Assembly: GCF_001905445.1 (NCBI RefSeq)
Contig: NZ_LIVQ01000002.1
Coordinates: forward strand, 372,001 to 436,000
Direction of reading: 5' to 3'
Origin: Streptomyces sp. CB00455
GTDB taxonomy: Bacteria; Actinomycetota; Actinomycetes; Streptomycetales; Streptomycetaceae
DNA length: 64,000 nt
This document shows, in pieces, positions 53,596 through 63,427 of the stretch (its first letter is position 1; each line of letters opens with the position of its first letter). Below the pieces are notes generated by a model. The model did no database searches. It was given only the letters and a program-made list of their open reading frames with translations, and was not told where the DNA came from. The translations under genes and the position numbers were made by a program.

Positions 53596-54716
53596 GCGGC
53601 GGACGGCCGGCGGATCCGGCGGTACGGGCCGGGCAGCCGCACGGGCAGCGGTCCGCGGGCTCCCTGCGGCCGTTCTCACCCTTCTCGATCAAGACCAAAC
53701 TGGGCACTCTCGTGGTGGTCTCGGTCTTCATCACCACCGGCCTGCTGATGGTGGCGTTGCGCACGGACACCGAGCTGCGGTTCATCACGGTCTTCTCGGT
53801 GATCGCCTCGATGCTGATCACCCAGTTCGTGGCGCACAGCCTGACGGCGCCGCTGGACGAGATGACGACGGTGGCCCGGGCGATATCGCACGGCGACTAC
53901 ACGCACCGGGTGCGCGGTTCGGGGCGCCGCGACGAGCTGGGCGACCTGGCCGCCACGATCAACCTGATGGCGGACGACCTGGAGGCGGTGGACCGCCACC
54001 GCAAGGAGCTGGTGGCCAACGTCTCGCACGAGCTGCGCACGCCCATCGCGGCGCTGCGGGCGGTCCTGGAGAACGTGGTGGACGGGGTTTCGGCCGCCGA
54101 TCCGGAGACCATGCGCACGATGCTGAAGCAGACCGAGCGCCTCGGCCGCCTGGTGGAGACCCTGCTGGACCTGTCGAGGGTGGACAACGGCGTGGTCCCG
54201 CTGCGCGCCCGCCGCTTCGAGGTGTGGCCGTACCTGTCGGGCGTGCTGAAGGAGTCCGGGCTGGCGGCCGCCGGCCGTCCGGGGCTGTCCACCGGTTCGG
54301 GCGGGCACACCCGCAACGACGTCCACCTCCACCTGGACGTGTTCCCGTCCGAGCTGATGGCCTACGCGGACGCCGAGCGCCTGCACCAGGTGGTGGCGAA
54401 CCTGATCGACAACGCGGTCAAGCACAGCCCGCCGCACGGCCGGGTCACGGTCCGCGCCCGGGCCGGTGACGCGCCCGGGAGTTTGGCGCTGGAGGTGCGG
54501 GACGAGGGTCCCGGCATCCCGGAGGCGGAGCGGTACCGGGTCTTCGAGCGGTTCAACCGGGGCAGCGCGCGCGGCGGCGACGGCGGCACGGGGCTGGGCC
54601 TGGCGATCGCCCGCTGGGCGGTGGAGCTGCACGGAGGGCGGATCGGAGTGGCCGAATCGTCACGCGGCTGCCGCATCCTCGTCACGCTTCCGGGCAGCTC
54701 CCGGGCGCCGTGTTGA
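53592..54716 (+). CDS. HAMP-type sensor histidine kinase
   Basis: 374 aa sensor. Two membrane helices (about 38-55 and 63-82) with almost no extracytoplasmic loop are followed by HAMP (about 83-135) and HisKA with phospho-His146 in NVSHELRTPI. The HATPase (NLIDNAVKHSP N-box, DEGPGIP, GGTGLGLAIA) completes the kinase. The short loop suggests sensing within the membrane or cytoplasm. It is coupled to the preceding response regulator by a GTGA overlap, forming a cognate pair. Confidence 0.92.
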   Translation: MSGGRPADPAVRAGQPHGQRSAGSLRPFSPFSIKTKLGTLVVVSVFITTGLLMVALRTDTELRFITVFSVIASMLITQFVAHSLTAPLDEMTTVARAISHGDYTHRVRGSGRRDELGDLAATINLMADDLEAVDRHRKELVANVSHELRTPIAALRAVLENVVDGVSAADPETMRTMLKQTERLGRLVETLLDLSRVDNGVVPLRARRFEVWPYLSGVLKESGLAAAGRPGLSTGSGGHTRNDVHLHLDVFPSELMAYADAERLHQVVANLIDNAVKHSPPHGRVTVRARAGDAPGSLALEVRDEGPGIPEAERYRVFERFNRGSARGGDGGTGLGLAIARWAVELHGGRIGVAESSRGCRILVTLPGSSRAPC

Positions 54717-54975
54717 CGTAGGGTTCGAGCGGGAAGGACATGATCTCGGCCACACGTACCCGAGGTCCGTCAGGGGTGCGAAGCCAAGGGGGCCGCAACC
54801 TCGGTGCCCCCTACCCGAACCACACGTGTTTCCCGCCATTCCGGGTGGTGAAACCCGCCGTTCGATGTGACCTGCGTGACGGATGTCCCGCCCGGTCTGC
54901 ATCTGGTGGTCCAGGAGGCGTAGCCTTTATTCCCGCTGTCCATACCTTGTGAAGCGGAAGAGGGCGGTTGCCGCC

Positions 54976-57900
54976 GTGTCGCCACAGTCCCCCAGTAATC
55001 CGAGCACCACGACCGAAGCAGCAGAGGGCGGGAAGACCCCTGCCTCAGGCTTCGGCGCCAACGAGTGGCTCGTCGACGAGATCTATCAGCAGTACCTCCA
55101 GGACCCGAACTCGGTCGACCGGGCCTGGTGGGACTTCTTCGCCGACTACAAGCCGGGCGGCGCCGTCGCTCCGGTGAAGGCCGACGAGCCGAAGAAGTCC
55201 CCCTCGACGGACGGCGCCTCCGCACAGGCCGCCACCGCCGTCGCCCGGGCCCCGCAGGCCGCCGGCGCCGCCGCCACGGGGGCGGCGGGTGCCGGCACGA
55301 GCCCCGGCTCGCCCGCGGCCGCCGCAGCCGCGCCCGCTGCCGGCGCCGCCCCGACCGCTCCGCCCGTGTCAGCTCCTGCCCCTGCTCCTGCCACCCCCTC
55401 TGGTGCCCCTGCTGTGACTGTCACCTCCCAGGCCCCGGCCGCGCCCGCCTCCCCGGCCCCGGCCGCCGCGCCCTCCTCCGCAGCTGCCAAGGCCGCGCCC
55501 GCCACCGAGGCCCCCGCGGGCCCCGAGCTGGTGACGCTCCGCGGGCCGGCCGCTGCCGTCGCCAAGAACATGAACGCTTCCCTCGAGGTCCCGACGGCCA
55601 CGTCCGTCCGCGCCGTCCCGGTGAAGCTCCTGTTCGACAACCGCATCGTCATCAACAACCACCTGAAGCGCGCCCGGGGCGGGAAGATCTCCTTCACCCA
55701 CCTCATCGGCTACGCGATGGTGCAGGCGATCAAGGCCATGCCGGCCATGAACCACTCCTTCGCGGAGAAGGACGGCAAGCCGACCCTGGTCAAGCCGGAG
55801 CACATCAACTTCGGTCTCGCGATCGACCTGGTGAAGCCCAACGGCGACCGCCAGCTCGTCGTCGCCGGCATCAAGAAGGCCGAGACGCTCAACTTCTTCG
55901 AGTTCTGGCAGGCCTACGAGGACATCGTCCGCCGGGCCCGCATCGGCAAGCTGACGATGGACGACTTCACCGGCGTCACCGTCTCGCTGACCAACCCCGG
56001 CGGCCTGGGCACCGTGCACTCCGTGCCGCGCCTGATGCCCGGACAGTCGGTCATCATGGGCGTCGGCTCCATGGACTACCCCGCCGAGTTCCAGGGCACC
56101 TCGCAGGACACCCTGAACAAGCTGGGCATCTCCAAGGTCATGACCCTGACCTCGACCTACGACCACCGGGTCATCCAGGGCGCGGCCTCCGGCGAGTTCC
56201 TGCGCATCGTCGCGAACCTGCTGCTCGGCGAGAACGGCTTCTACGACGACGTCTTCGAGGCGCTGCGCATCCCGTACGAGCCGGTGCGCTGGCTCCGGGA
56301 CATCGACGCCTCGCACGACGACGACGTCACGAAGGCCGCCCGCGTCTTCGAGCTGATCCACTCCTACCGGGTCCGCGGCCACGTCATGGCCGACACCGAC
56401 CCGCTGGAGTACAAGCAGCGCAAGCACCCCGACCTCGACATCACCGAGCACGGCCTCACCCTGTGGGACCTGGAGCGCGAGTTCGCGGTCGGCGGCTTCT
56501 CCGGCAAGTCGATGATGAAGCTCCGCGACATCCTCGGCGTGCTGCGCGACTCCTACTGCCGCACCACCGGCGTCGAGTTCATGCACATCCAGGACCCGAA
56601 GCAGCGCCGCTGGATCCAGGACCGCATCGAGCGCCCGCACTCCAAGCCGGAGCGCGAGGAGCAGCTGCGGATCCTGCGCCGCCTGAACGCGGCCGAGGCC
56701 TTCGAGACGTTCCTGCAGACGAAGTACGTCGGCCAGAAGCGCTTCTCCCTGGAGGGCGGCGAGTCCGTCATCCCGCTGCTCGACGCCGTCATCGACTCGG
56801 CCGCCGAGGCCCGCCTCGAAGAGGTCGTCATCGGGATGGCCCACCGCGGCCGCCTGAACGTGCTCGCGAACATCGTCGGCAAGTCGTACGCGCAGATCTT
56901 CCGCGAGTTCGAGGGCAACCTCGACCCGAAGTCGATGCACGGCTCCGGCGACGTCAAGTACCACCTGGGCGCCGAGGGCACCTTCACGGGCCTGGACGGC
57001 GAGCAGATCAAGGTCTCGCTCGTCGCGAACCCCTCGCACCTGGAGGCCGTGGACCCGGTCCTGGAGGGTGTCGCCCGCGCCAAGCAGGACGTCATCAACA
57101 AGGGCGGCACGGACTTCACCGTGCTGCCGCTGGCCCTGCACGGCGACGCGGCCTTCGCGGGCCAGGGCGTGGTCGCCGAGACGCTCAACATGTCGCAGCT
57201 GCGCGGCTACCGCACCGGCGGCACCGTGCACGTGGTCATCAACAACCAGGTCGGCTTCACCGCCGCCCCGGAGTCCTCGCGTTCGTCGATGTACGCGACC
57301 GACGTGGCCCGCATGATCGAGGCGCCGATCTTCCACGTGAACGGCGACGACCCGGAGGCCGTGGTCCGCGTCGCGCGGCTCGCCTTCGAGTTCCGCCAGG
57401 CGTTCAACAAGGACGTGGTCATCGACCTCATCTGCTACCGCCGCCGCGGCCACAACGAGTCCGACAACCCGGCGTTCACCCAGCCGCTGATGTACGACCT
57501 GATCGACAAGAAGCGCTCGGTGCGCAAGCTGTACACCGAGTCCCTCATCGGTCGCGGCGACATCACGCTGGAAGAGGCCGAGCAGGCGCTGCAGGACTTC
57601 CAGGGCCAGCTGGAGAAGGTCTTCGCGGAGGTCCGCGAGGCCGCCACGCAGCCCGTGGGCGCCCCCGTGCCGGCCGCGCAGACCGCCCAGGTGTTCCCGG
57701 TCGAGGTCGACACGGCCGTCTCCCAGGAGGTCGTCAAGCGGATCGCCGAGTCCCAGGTCAACATCCCGGACCACGTGACCGTCCACCCGCGTCTGCTGCC
57801 GCAGTTGCAGCGCCGCGCGGCGATGATCGACGAGGGCACCATCGACTGGGGCATGGGCGAGACCCTGGCCTTCGGCTCGCTGCTGATGGAGGGCACCCCG

Positions 57901-58905
57901 GTCCGGCTGTCCGGCCAGGACTCCCGCCGCGGCACCTTCGGCCAGCGCCACGCGGTCCTCATCGACCGGGAGACCGGCGAGGACCACACCCCGCTGCAGT
58001 ACCTGTCGGAGGACCAGGCCCGCTTCAACGTCTACGACTCGCTGCTCTCGGAGTACGCGGCCATGGGCTTCGAGTACGGCTACTCGCTGGCCCGCCCGGA
58101 CGCGCTGGTGCTGTGGGAGGCGCAGTTCGGCGACTTCGTCAACGGCGCGCAGACGATCCTGGACGAGTTCATCTCCTCGGCCGAGCAGAAGTGGGGCCAG
58201 ACCTCCGGCGTCACGCTGCTGCTGCCGCACGGCTACGAGGGCCAGGGCCCGGACCACAGCTCCGCGCGTCCCGAGCGCTTCCTCCAGATGTGCGCGCAGG
58301 ACAACATGACGGTCGCGATGCCGACCCTGCCGTCGAACTACTTCCACCTGCTGCGCTGGCAGGTCCACAACCCGCACCACAAGCCGCTGATCGTCTTCAC
58401 GCCGAAGTCGATGCTGCGTCTGAAGGCCGCGGCGTCGAAGGCGGAGGAGTTCACGAACGGTTCGTTCCGGCCGGTCATCGGGGACACGCGCGTGTCCTCC
58501 GGTTCGGGTGACGCGAACGCGGTCCGCAAGGTCGTCTTCTGCGCCGGCAAGGTCTACTACGACCTGGAGGCCGAGCGCGAGAAGCGCGGCATCACGGACA
58601 CCGCGATCATCCGCATCGAGCGGCTGTACCCGCTGCCGGGTGCGGAACTCCAGGCGGAGATCGCCAAGTTCCCGAACGCGGCGAAGTACATCTGGGCGCA
58701 GGAGGAGCCGGCGAACCAGGGTGCGTGGCCGTTCATCGCGCTGAACCTGATCGACCACCTCGACCTGGCGGTCGGCGCGGACGTCCCCGCGGGTGAGCGG
58801 CTGCGCCGTATCTCGCGGCCGCACGGCTCGTCCCCGGCTGTGGGCTCCGCGAAGCGGCACCAGGCGGAGCAGCAGCAGCTGCTGAACGAGGTCTTCGAGG
58901 CCTAG
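54976..58905 (+). CDS. kgd: Multifunctional 2-oxoglutarate dehydrogenase E1/E2 fusion (OdhA/Kgd type)
   Basis: 1309 aa enzyme of the TCA cycle that decarboxylates 2-oxoglutarate. Order of parts: an N-terminal E1 peptide (28-60, [20 protein letters not shown]), an Ala/Pro-rich linker (about 60-185), an E2-type acyltransferase domain with His397 in YDHRVIQGA (DHRVxDG in usual E2s), and the E1 thiamine-diphosphate domain from about 430 (HRGRLN around H623, [11 protein letters not shown]). This fusion is the actinobacterial OdhA/Kgd architecture; the pair works with LpdA and SucB-like partners. The GTG at 54976 ([10 protein letters not shown]) was chosen although an in-frame region extends upstream to 54883. 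Confidence 0.95.
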   Translation: MSPQSPSNPSTTTEAAEGGKTPASGFGANEWLVDEIYQQYLQDPNSVDRAWWDFFADYKPGGAVAPVKADEPKKSPSTDGASAQAATAVARAPQAAGAAATGAAGAGTSPGSPAAAAAAPAAGAAPTAPPVSAPAPAPATPSGAPAVTVTSQAPAAPASPAPAAAPSSAAAKAAPATEAPAGPELVTLRGPAAAVAKNMNASLEVPTATSVRAVPVKLLFDNRIVINNHLKRARGGKISFTHLIGYAMVQAIKAMPAMNHSFAEKDGKPTLVKPEHINFGLAIDLVKPNGDRQLVVAGIKKAETLNFFEFWQAYEDIVRRARIGKLTMDDFTGVTVSLTNPGGLGTVHSVPRLMPGQSVIMGVGSMDYPAEFQGTSQDTLNKLGISKVMTLTSTYDHRVIQGAASGEFLRIVANLLLGENGFYDDVFEALRIPYEPVRWLRDIDASHDDDVTKAARVFELIHSYRVRGHVMADTDPLEYKQRKHPDLDITEHGLTLWDLEREFAVGGFSGKSMMKLRDILGVLRDSYCRTTGVEFMHIQDPKQRRWIQDRIERPHSKPEREEQLRILRRLNAAEAFETFLQTKYVGQKRFSLEGGESVIPLLDAVIDSAAEARLEEVVIGMAHRGRLNVLANIVGKSYAQIFREFEGNLDPKSMHGSGDVKYHLGAEGTFTGLDGEQIKVSLVANPSHLEAVDPVLEGVARAKQDVINKGGTDFTVLPLALHGDAAFAGQGVVAETLNMSQLRGYRTGGTVHVVINNQVGFTAAPESSRSSMYATDVARMIEAPIFHVNGDDPEAVVRVARLAFEFRQAFNKDVVIDLICYRRRGHNESDNPAFTQPLMYDLIDKKRSVRKLYTESLIGRGDITLEEAEQALQDFQGQLEKVFAEVREAATQPVGAPVPAAQTAQVFPVEVDTAVSQEVVKRIAESQVNIPDHVTVHPRLLPQLQRRAAMIDEGTIDWGMGETLAFGSLLMEGTPVRLSGQDSRRGTFGQRHAVLIDRETGEDHTPLQYLSEDQARFNVYDSLLSEYAAMGFEYGYSLARPDALVLWEAQFGDFVNGAQTILDEFISSAEQKWGQTSGVTLLLPHGYEGQGPDHSSARPERFLQMCAQDNMTVAMPTLPSNYFHLLRWQVHNPHHKPLIVFTPKSMLRLKAAASKAEEFTNGSFRPVIGDTRVSSGSGDANAVRKVVFCAGKVYYDLEAEREKRGITDTAIIRIERLYPLPGAELQAEIAKFPNAAKYIWAQEEPANQGAWPFIALNLIDHLDLAVGADVPAGERLRRISRPHGSSPAVGSAKRHQAEQQQLLNEVFEA

Positions 58906-58924
58906 TCACAGCGCCGCCCGGCAC

Positions 58925-58963
58925 CCGCAAGGCCCGTTCCCCCAGTGGGACCGGGCCTTGCGG
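58925..58963 (+). terminator. Terminator after kgd, convergent with the FxsT-like gene
   Basis: Perfect 12-bp stem ccgcaaggcccg / cgggccttgcgg with a 15-base loop, 20 bp past the kgd stop, in the convergent gap to the next minus-strand gene. Confidence 0.8.
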
Positions 58964-59091
58964 CCGTCCGGGCCCCCCGCGTGTCGGCAGAGCCGGCGTC
59001 GGCCCCGGGCGGGATCGGTTCGTGCCCGGGGAGGCGGCTCGGCAGGAACCCGGCTCGGCAGTGGGCCGGGGACCGTCACGACCGGGGGCCG

Positions 59092-62000
59092 TCACGGCTG
59101 GGGTTCGAAGTCCCAGTACGGCCGGGTGCGTTGTTTGGCCGAGACCGTGTGGACGTGCTGCGGGCCGAGGACTCGCGTCAGCGCCTTGATGCCGGCGTCC
59201 TCGTGCTTGCCGGCCTCCGCGTCCTCCCGTACCGACCGGAGGTCGGACGCCAGCGCGATCTGGGCGCTCAGCGTCATCGGGTGGTCCGGTCCCAGCACCT
59301 GCTCGGCGGTCCGCAGCGTCTCCCGGCTCAGTTCCAGCGCGTCCTCGCGGCGGCCGGTGATGTTGCGGTGCCCGGTGGCGTTGAGGGCGCAGCCCAGCGT
59401 CCAGGGGTGCCGGTCGCCGAGCGCCCCCCTCATGCCGACCAGCGCCTGCTCGGCCAGGCTCAGGGCCTCCGCCCGTTCGCCCTGCGCCCGCAGGACCAGG
59501 CCCAGGTTGCCGACCGTGCCGATGCTGTACGGGTGGGCGAGGCCCAGCTGCGACTGGTAGCCGCGGACCACGTCCTCGGAGATCCGGCGGGCCTCGCCGA
59601 TGTCCCCGTACTCGCGGAGGTAGGTCGCGTAGTCGGAGGCGACCATCAGCGTCCACGGGTAGTCGATGCCGAAGACCCGTGTCGCCCGCTCCCACACGGT
59701 CCGCAGCCGCAGCCCCGCGCCGGGGATGTCCCCGGAACGGCGCAGGCACATCCCGAGGTTGTGCTCGGCGCGCAGGGTCTGGGGGTGGCCCAGGCCCAGC
59801 ACCTGGGTGTTGAGCTTGACCCCCTGTTCCTGCCGGGTCTGCGCCTCGCGGTAGCGGCCCATCAGCCGCAGCCCCATGGCGCAGGCGATGCCGGAGGACA
59901 GGGTGGAGATGTGGTGGGCCTTCAGGACCCGCTCGCGCCGGCGCAGGGTGTCCAGGTCGAGGTCGTAGGCGTCCTGGTAGCGGCCCAGCAACCGGTAGGT
60001 GGCGGCGAGGTTGTTCTGGGCGCCCAGCGTGGTGGAGTCGTCCTCGCCGAGCAGCTCGCGGTAGGTGGCCAGGCAGTGCTCGAAGATCTCGCGGGCGGGC
60101 TCGAACTTGGCGATGCACAGCAGGACTCCCCCGTAGGCGCTGCTGGCCCGCAAGGTCTCCAGGTCGCGTTCGCCGCGCTCGCCCGTGAGCCGGTCGGCGA
60201 CCGCCTTGGTGAGGGTCTCGGCGCGGCGGAAGAGGCCGAGGTTGCGCAGGGCTCCGCCGTACTGGTAGCTGAGCTCGCGGACCTTGGGGTGGTCCTCGCC
60301 GAGCATCGCGCGCCAGGACTGGTCGGTCTCCTCACACAGCCTCAGGCAGGTGCGGTACTCCCCGGCGAGGATCAGGTAGCGCAGGCAGTGCAGCAGGAAG
60401 TTCTGGATGCGCGGGTTGCTGCTGGTCAGCACGCCGGCGGTGGACAGGTGCGGGATGAGTTCGGCGTAGCGGGGCCACAGCCGGGAGTCGGAGGGGCGGC
60501 CGGGGTCGGCGGCGGCGAGGACCTGGCGGACGGCGCGGGCGAGCGGTTCGGCCTCGTCCTCGGCGAGGTTGTCGCGGACGATGCCGTGGACCATGCGGTG
60601 CAGCTGTACGGTCTCCAGCCCGCCGCCGCCCTCCTCGACGGGCAGGTCGGAGTACTCCAGGCGGACGACGGAGAACTGGACGAGCTTGTTGAGGGCCGCG
60701 TTCCAGCGGATCTGGTCGTTGATGAGCCCGGCGAGCTGTTCGGGGGCGTCGTCGACGGGGAATTCGCGCAGCAGCCGCAGCGGGACGGGGCCGGGTGCGA
60801 AGAAGACGAAGAGCCGCAGCAGGGCGAGGGCGTCGGGGAAGTTCTCGCGGACGTTGTTGAGGAGTATGGCCAGGGCCGTGGGGAAGGGCAGCGGGTAGTC
60901 GTCGGAGACGGTGACGGCTTCGCGGGAGTCCAGTCGCCGCTGGAGCAGGTCGAGGTAGTCGCCGACGGTCAGCGGGGAGTCCGCGAGCCAGCCGGCGGTC
61001 TGGTCGAGGGCGAGCGGGTAGTCCTCCAGGGCCTCGGCGAGCTGGTCGGCCTCCTCGCCCGTGAGCCGGCGTGCCCGGCGGCGGATGAAGGTGATGGACT
61101 CGGGCCGGGCGTAGAGCGGGACCTGCACGAGGCTGGTGTGGCGGGAGGCCCATTCGCGGTTGCGGGAGGTGATGATGACGTCGCCCGCGCCCGAGGGGAG
61201 CAGGTCGGTGAGGTCGTCGGGGTTGTCGCAGCCGTCGAAGACCAGCAGCCAGCGCCCGTACGGGGAGCCGCGCCGCAGCGCTTCCAGGACGGCCCGGATC
61301 TGCTCGCCGTAGCTTCCGGCGCCGCGCGGCAGGCCGAGGGCGGGGGCGAGGTCGGCGAGGCGTTCGCGCAGCGTGGGCCGGTCCTCGGCGGGGACCCACC
61401 AGACGATGTCGTACTCGGAGGCGAAGCGGTAGGCGTACTCGGTGGCGACCTGTGTCTTGCCGACTCCGGACAGGCCGTGCAGGGTGACGGTGGAGGCGCC
61501 GGCCGGGGCTTCGGTCAGGGCTTCCCGCAGCCGTCCGATGATGTCGTTGCGGCCGGTGAAGCGCGGGTTGCGGCGGGGGACGCGGCCCCAGATCTCGGGC
61601 GGGTCGTTGGGGAAGCGGGGGCCGCGGCGGCCGGTCTCGGTGCCGACCCGGTCGGTGGGCAGCTCCAGTCGGCGCAGCACCCGGTACTCCGCCTCGTAGG
61701 CGTCCAGGCCCCACAGGTCGGTCTTCTCCAGGACGGCGACGGCGCTGGGCAGGGGGGCGTCGGTGAGGCAGACCGCCGCGAAGCGGTCGGGGTGGTCGTC
61801 GGTGACGGCGCGCAGGGCGGTGTTCCACTCCTCGTCGGTGTGGGTGCCGGCGGAGAAGTAGCGCTCGCTGAGGACGAGCAGGACCCTGCTGCCGGAGCGG
61901 GCGAGGTCGTCGAGGGCCTGGGCGAGGCCGGGGCTGTTCTGCGGGTCCCAGCGCTGGAGGGCGACGCGGTGGCCGTGTTCCTCCAGGCGGTGGGCGATCC

Positions 62001-62106
62001 ACACGGCCCAGGGGCGGTTGAATCCCGCGAAGCTGATGACGAAGCGCTGCGGCTGGTGCGGCGGCTGGGCCGCACCGCTGGAGTCCTGCCGGCTAACGGT
62101 GGTCAT
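59092..62106 (-). CDS. fxsT: TIR-like / NB-ARC / TPR protein of the FxSxx-COOH system (FxsT type)
   Basis: 1004 aa cytoplasmic protein. An N-terminal TIR-like domain (about 20-130) begins RFVISFAGFNRPWAVW, with acidic DEEWNTAL (91-98) at the expected catalytic-Glu position. It is followed by an STAND/NB-ARC-type NTPase (about 180-420) with Walker A GLSGVGKT (211-218, Lys217), Walker B LLVFDGCD (287-294), TSR (313-315) and DYPLALDQ (362-369). The C-terminal half is about 10 TPR-like repeats with recurring LGxxHPxTL and ALxLxR patterns. The family name FxSxx-COOH system TPR protein is from memory. It is transcribed after the HExxH gene, 64 bp upstream. Confidence 0.8.
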   Translation of the reverse strand: MTTVSRQDSSGAAQPPHQPQRFVISFAGFNRPWAVWIAHRLEEHGHRVALQRWDPQNSPGLAQALDDLARSGSRVLLVLSERYFSAGTHTDEEWNTALRAVTDDHPDRFAAVCLTDAPLPSAVAVLEKTDLWGLDAYEAEYRVLRRLELPTDRVGTETGRRGPRFPNDPPEIWGRVPRRNPRFTGRNDIIGRLREALTEAPAGASTVTLHGLSGVGKTQVATEYAYRFASEYDIVWWVPAEDRPTLRERLADLAPALGLPRGAGSYGEQIRAVLEALRRGSPYGRWLLVFDGCDNPDDLTDLLPSGAGDVIITSRNREWASRHTSLVQVPLYARPESITFIRRRARRLTGEEADQLAEALEDYPLALDQTAGWLADSPLTVGDYLDLLQRRLDSREAVTVSDDYPLPFPTALAILLNNVRENFPDALALLRLFVFFAPGPVPLRLLREFPVDDAPEQLAGLINDQIRWNAALNKLVQFSVVRLEYSDLPVEEGGGGLETVQLHRMVHGIVRDNLAEDEAEPLARAVRQVLAAADPGRPSDSRLWPRYAELIPHLSTAGVLTSSNPRIQNFLLHCLRYLILAGEYRTCLRLCEETDQSWRAMLGEDHPKVRELSYQYGGALRNLGLFRRAETLTKAVADRLTGERGERDLETLRASSAYGGVLLCIAKFEPAREIFEHCLATYRELLGEDDSTTLGAQNNLAATYRLLGRYQDAYDLDLDTLRRRERVLKAHHISTLSSGIACAMGLRLMGRYREAQTRQEQGVKLNTQVLGLGHPQTLRAEHNLGMCLRRSGDIPGAGLRLRTVWERATRVFGIDYPWTLMVASDYATYLREYGDIGEARRISEDVVRGYQSQLGLAHPYSIGTVGNLGLVLRAQGERAEALSLAEQALVGMRGALGDRHPWTLGCALNATGHRNITGRREDALELSRETLRTAEQVLGPDHPMTLSAQIALASDLRSVREDAEAGKHEDAGIKALTRVLGPQHVHTVSAKQRTRPYWDFEPQP

Positions 62107-62170
62107 GCGGCCGTCTCCCTGGAATCCGGGCGGTGGACGGGGTTGAAAAGGTACCGCAGCGAACGCCCCG

Positions 62171-63427
62171 TCAGCCGTGTGTGAACGGTGCGAGTTCGGG
62201 GTGTGCCTCGCACCAGGCGCGGCGTTCGCGGTCGACGGCCCGGCGGGCCGTGGCGTGCTGGTCCGCGGGGGGCGGGAGTTCGTCCATGGCGTGCTCGGCG
62301 GCTCCCATCGCGTCGGTGAACTCCCTTCCCGCGGGGGTCAGTCGCTCGTGGGCGCGCAGGACCGGCAGGACGGCGGCCACCTGGGCCCGGACCCGTGCGT
62401 GCTGGGCCCAGGCGCCCCGGGCCCCGTAGAGGGCGGCGCGCTGCCAGTACCCGGCGAGCGCGAGGTGGGCGTAGGCGCCGTGCAGCAGTCCCTCCAGCGG
62501 GCGGGGGTCGCTGCGCCAGGGGGCCCAGTAGCGAGGGGTGCGGTCGGCGGTGTGGAGGGTCAGGACGTCGGCGAGCGCGGTCAGCTTGCCGTGCTGGACC
62601 TCGTGGACGAGGGTGGCGGCCAGGGCGGGCGGGGCCTGGGCGCGGGCCAGTACGGAGCCGGCGGCCGCGGGCAGGGTGGCGCCGCTGGAGCGGGAGCCTC
62701 CGGCCAGGGGTACGACGGAGCGCAGCAGTTGGACGGTCTCCCCGGCGCGGGCGGTGTCGTAGCGCTGGAGCAGGGTGAGGGCGCCGGACCACTGGGTGTC
62801 CCAGCGCTTGTGTCCCTTGGGGGTGAGGCGTCGGGCGGGCCGGACGGGGGCGGGCTGGGCCGGGCCGGGGGCCCGGTAGGGGTCGAGGTCGTCGAGGGCG
62901 GTGCGGCCGCCGGGCAGGGCGTGCAGGGGCAGGGCGGCCGGGTCGTCGGGGTCCCAGGAGCGTTGGGTGAGGGTGAGGGGTCCGGAGCGGTCCGGGCGCA
63001 GCAGGCCGAGGGTGGGCAGGACGAGCCGGCCGTGCTGGGGCCGCAGGATGTGGGTGAAGGCGATGCCGGCGCGCAGGGCGGCGGCGACGGCGAGGGCCCC
63101 GAGGTGTCCGAGGTCCGGCGGGGGTCCGTACGGGGCGTGCAGGCGGCGCAGGGTCTCCTCGGCCCAGACGCCGGTGGCGGGATAGTGCAGGACGTCGCGG
63201 ACGGCCGCCGGGTCGTGCCGTTCGGCTGCCTCCAGCAGGGCCCAGTGTTCGGCGGCCTCCGCGGCCCGGGTGGCGGGGGCGGCGTCGAGGACTGCGCGGA
63301 GCAGGACCAGCCGTTTGGAGCGGCGTACGTCGCGCACCAGGCGGGTGCCTTCGGTGGAGGGCTCGGTGGAGGCGAGGGCGCGCAGGGTGCGGGAGGAGAC
63401 GCTGAAGGCGGCGAGGGTGACGGTCAT
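62171..63427 (-). CDS. HExxH-type peptide beta-hydroxylase-like protein
   Basis: 418 aa protein with an HExxH motif (H275-E276-V-Q-H279 in ATLVHEVQHGKL) and a third probable metal ligand at H316 in RPLEGLLHGAYAHL. The surrounding PWRSDPRPLEGLLHG and the N-terminal LRPQHGRLVLPTLG resemble the HExxH family that accompanies FxsB-type radical SAM maturases and is described as 2-oxoglutarate-dependent peptide beta-hydroxylases. The ATG at 63427 overlaps the stop of the radical SAM gene by 4 bases (ATGA). It sits between the radical SAM and TIR/TPR genes in one operon. Substrate peptide not in the window. Confidence 0.78.
   Translation of the reverse strand: MTVTLAAFSVSSRTLRALASTEPSTEGTRLVRDVRRSKRLVLLRAVLDAAPATRAAEAAEHWALLEAAERHDPAAVRDVLHYPATGVWAEETLRRLHAPYGPPPDLGHLGALAVAAALRAGIAFTHILRPQHGRLVLPTLGLLRPDRSGPLTLTQRSWDPDDPAALPLHALPGGRTALDDLDPYRAPGPAQPAPVRPARRLTPKGHKRWDTQWSGALTLLQRYDTARAGETVQLLRSVVPLAGGSRSSGATLPAAAGSVLARAQAPPALAATLVHEVQHGKLTALADVLTLHTADRTPRYWAPWRSDPRPLEGLLHGAYAHLALAGYWQRAALYGARGAWAQHARVRAQVAAVLPVLRAHERLTPAGREFTDAMGAAEHAMDELPPPADQHATARRAVDRERRAWCEAHPELAPFTHG

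Noticed and set aside
54883..54975. Upstream start extending kgd by 31 codons
   Set aside because: The extension (with [12 protein letters not shown]) is unlike the family, and it covers the probable promoter/leader.
55369..58860. Very long antisense open frame opposite kgd
   Set aside because: High GC makes antisense frames open; the sense frame has clear domains, and this one has no recognisable protein.
58945..62184. Forward open frame of over 1000 codons opposite the TIR/TPR gene
   Set aside because: Composed of Gly/Val/Gln-rich shadow sequence; the minus-strand frame carries Walker and TPR motifs.
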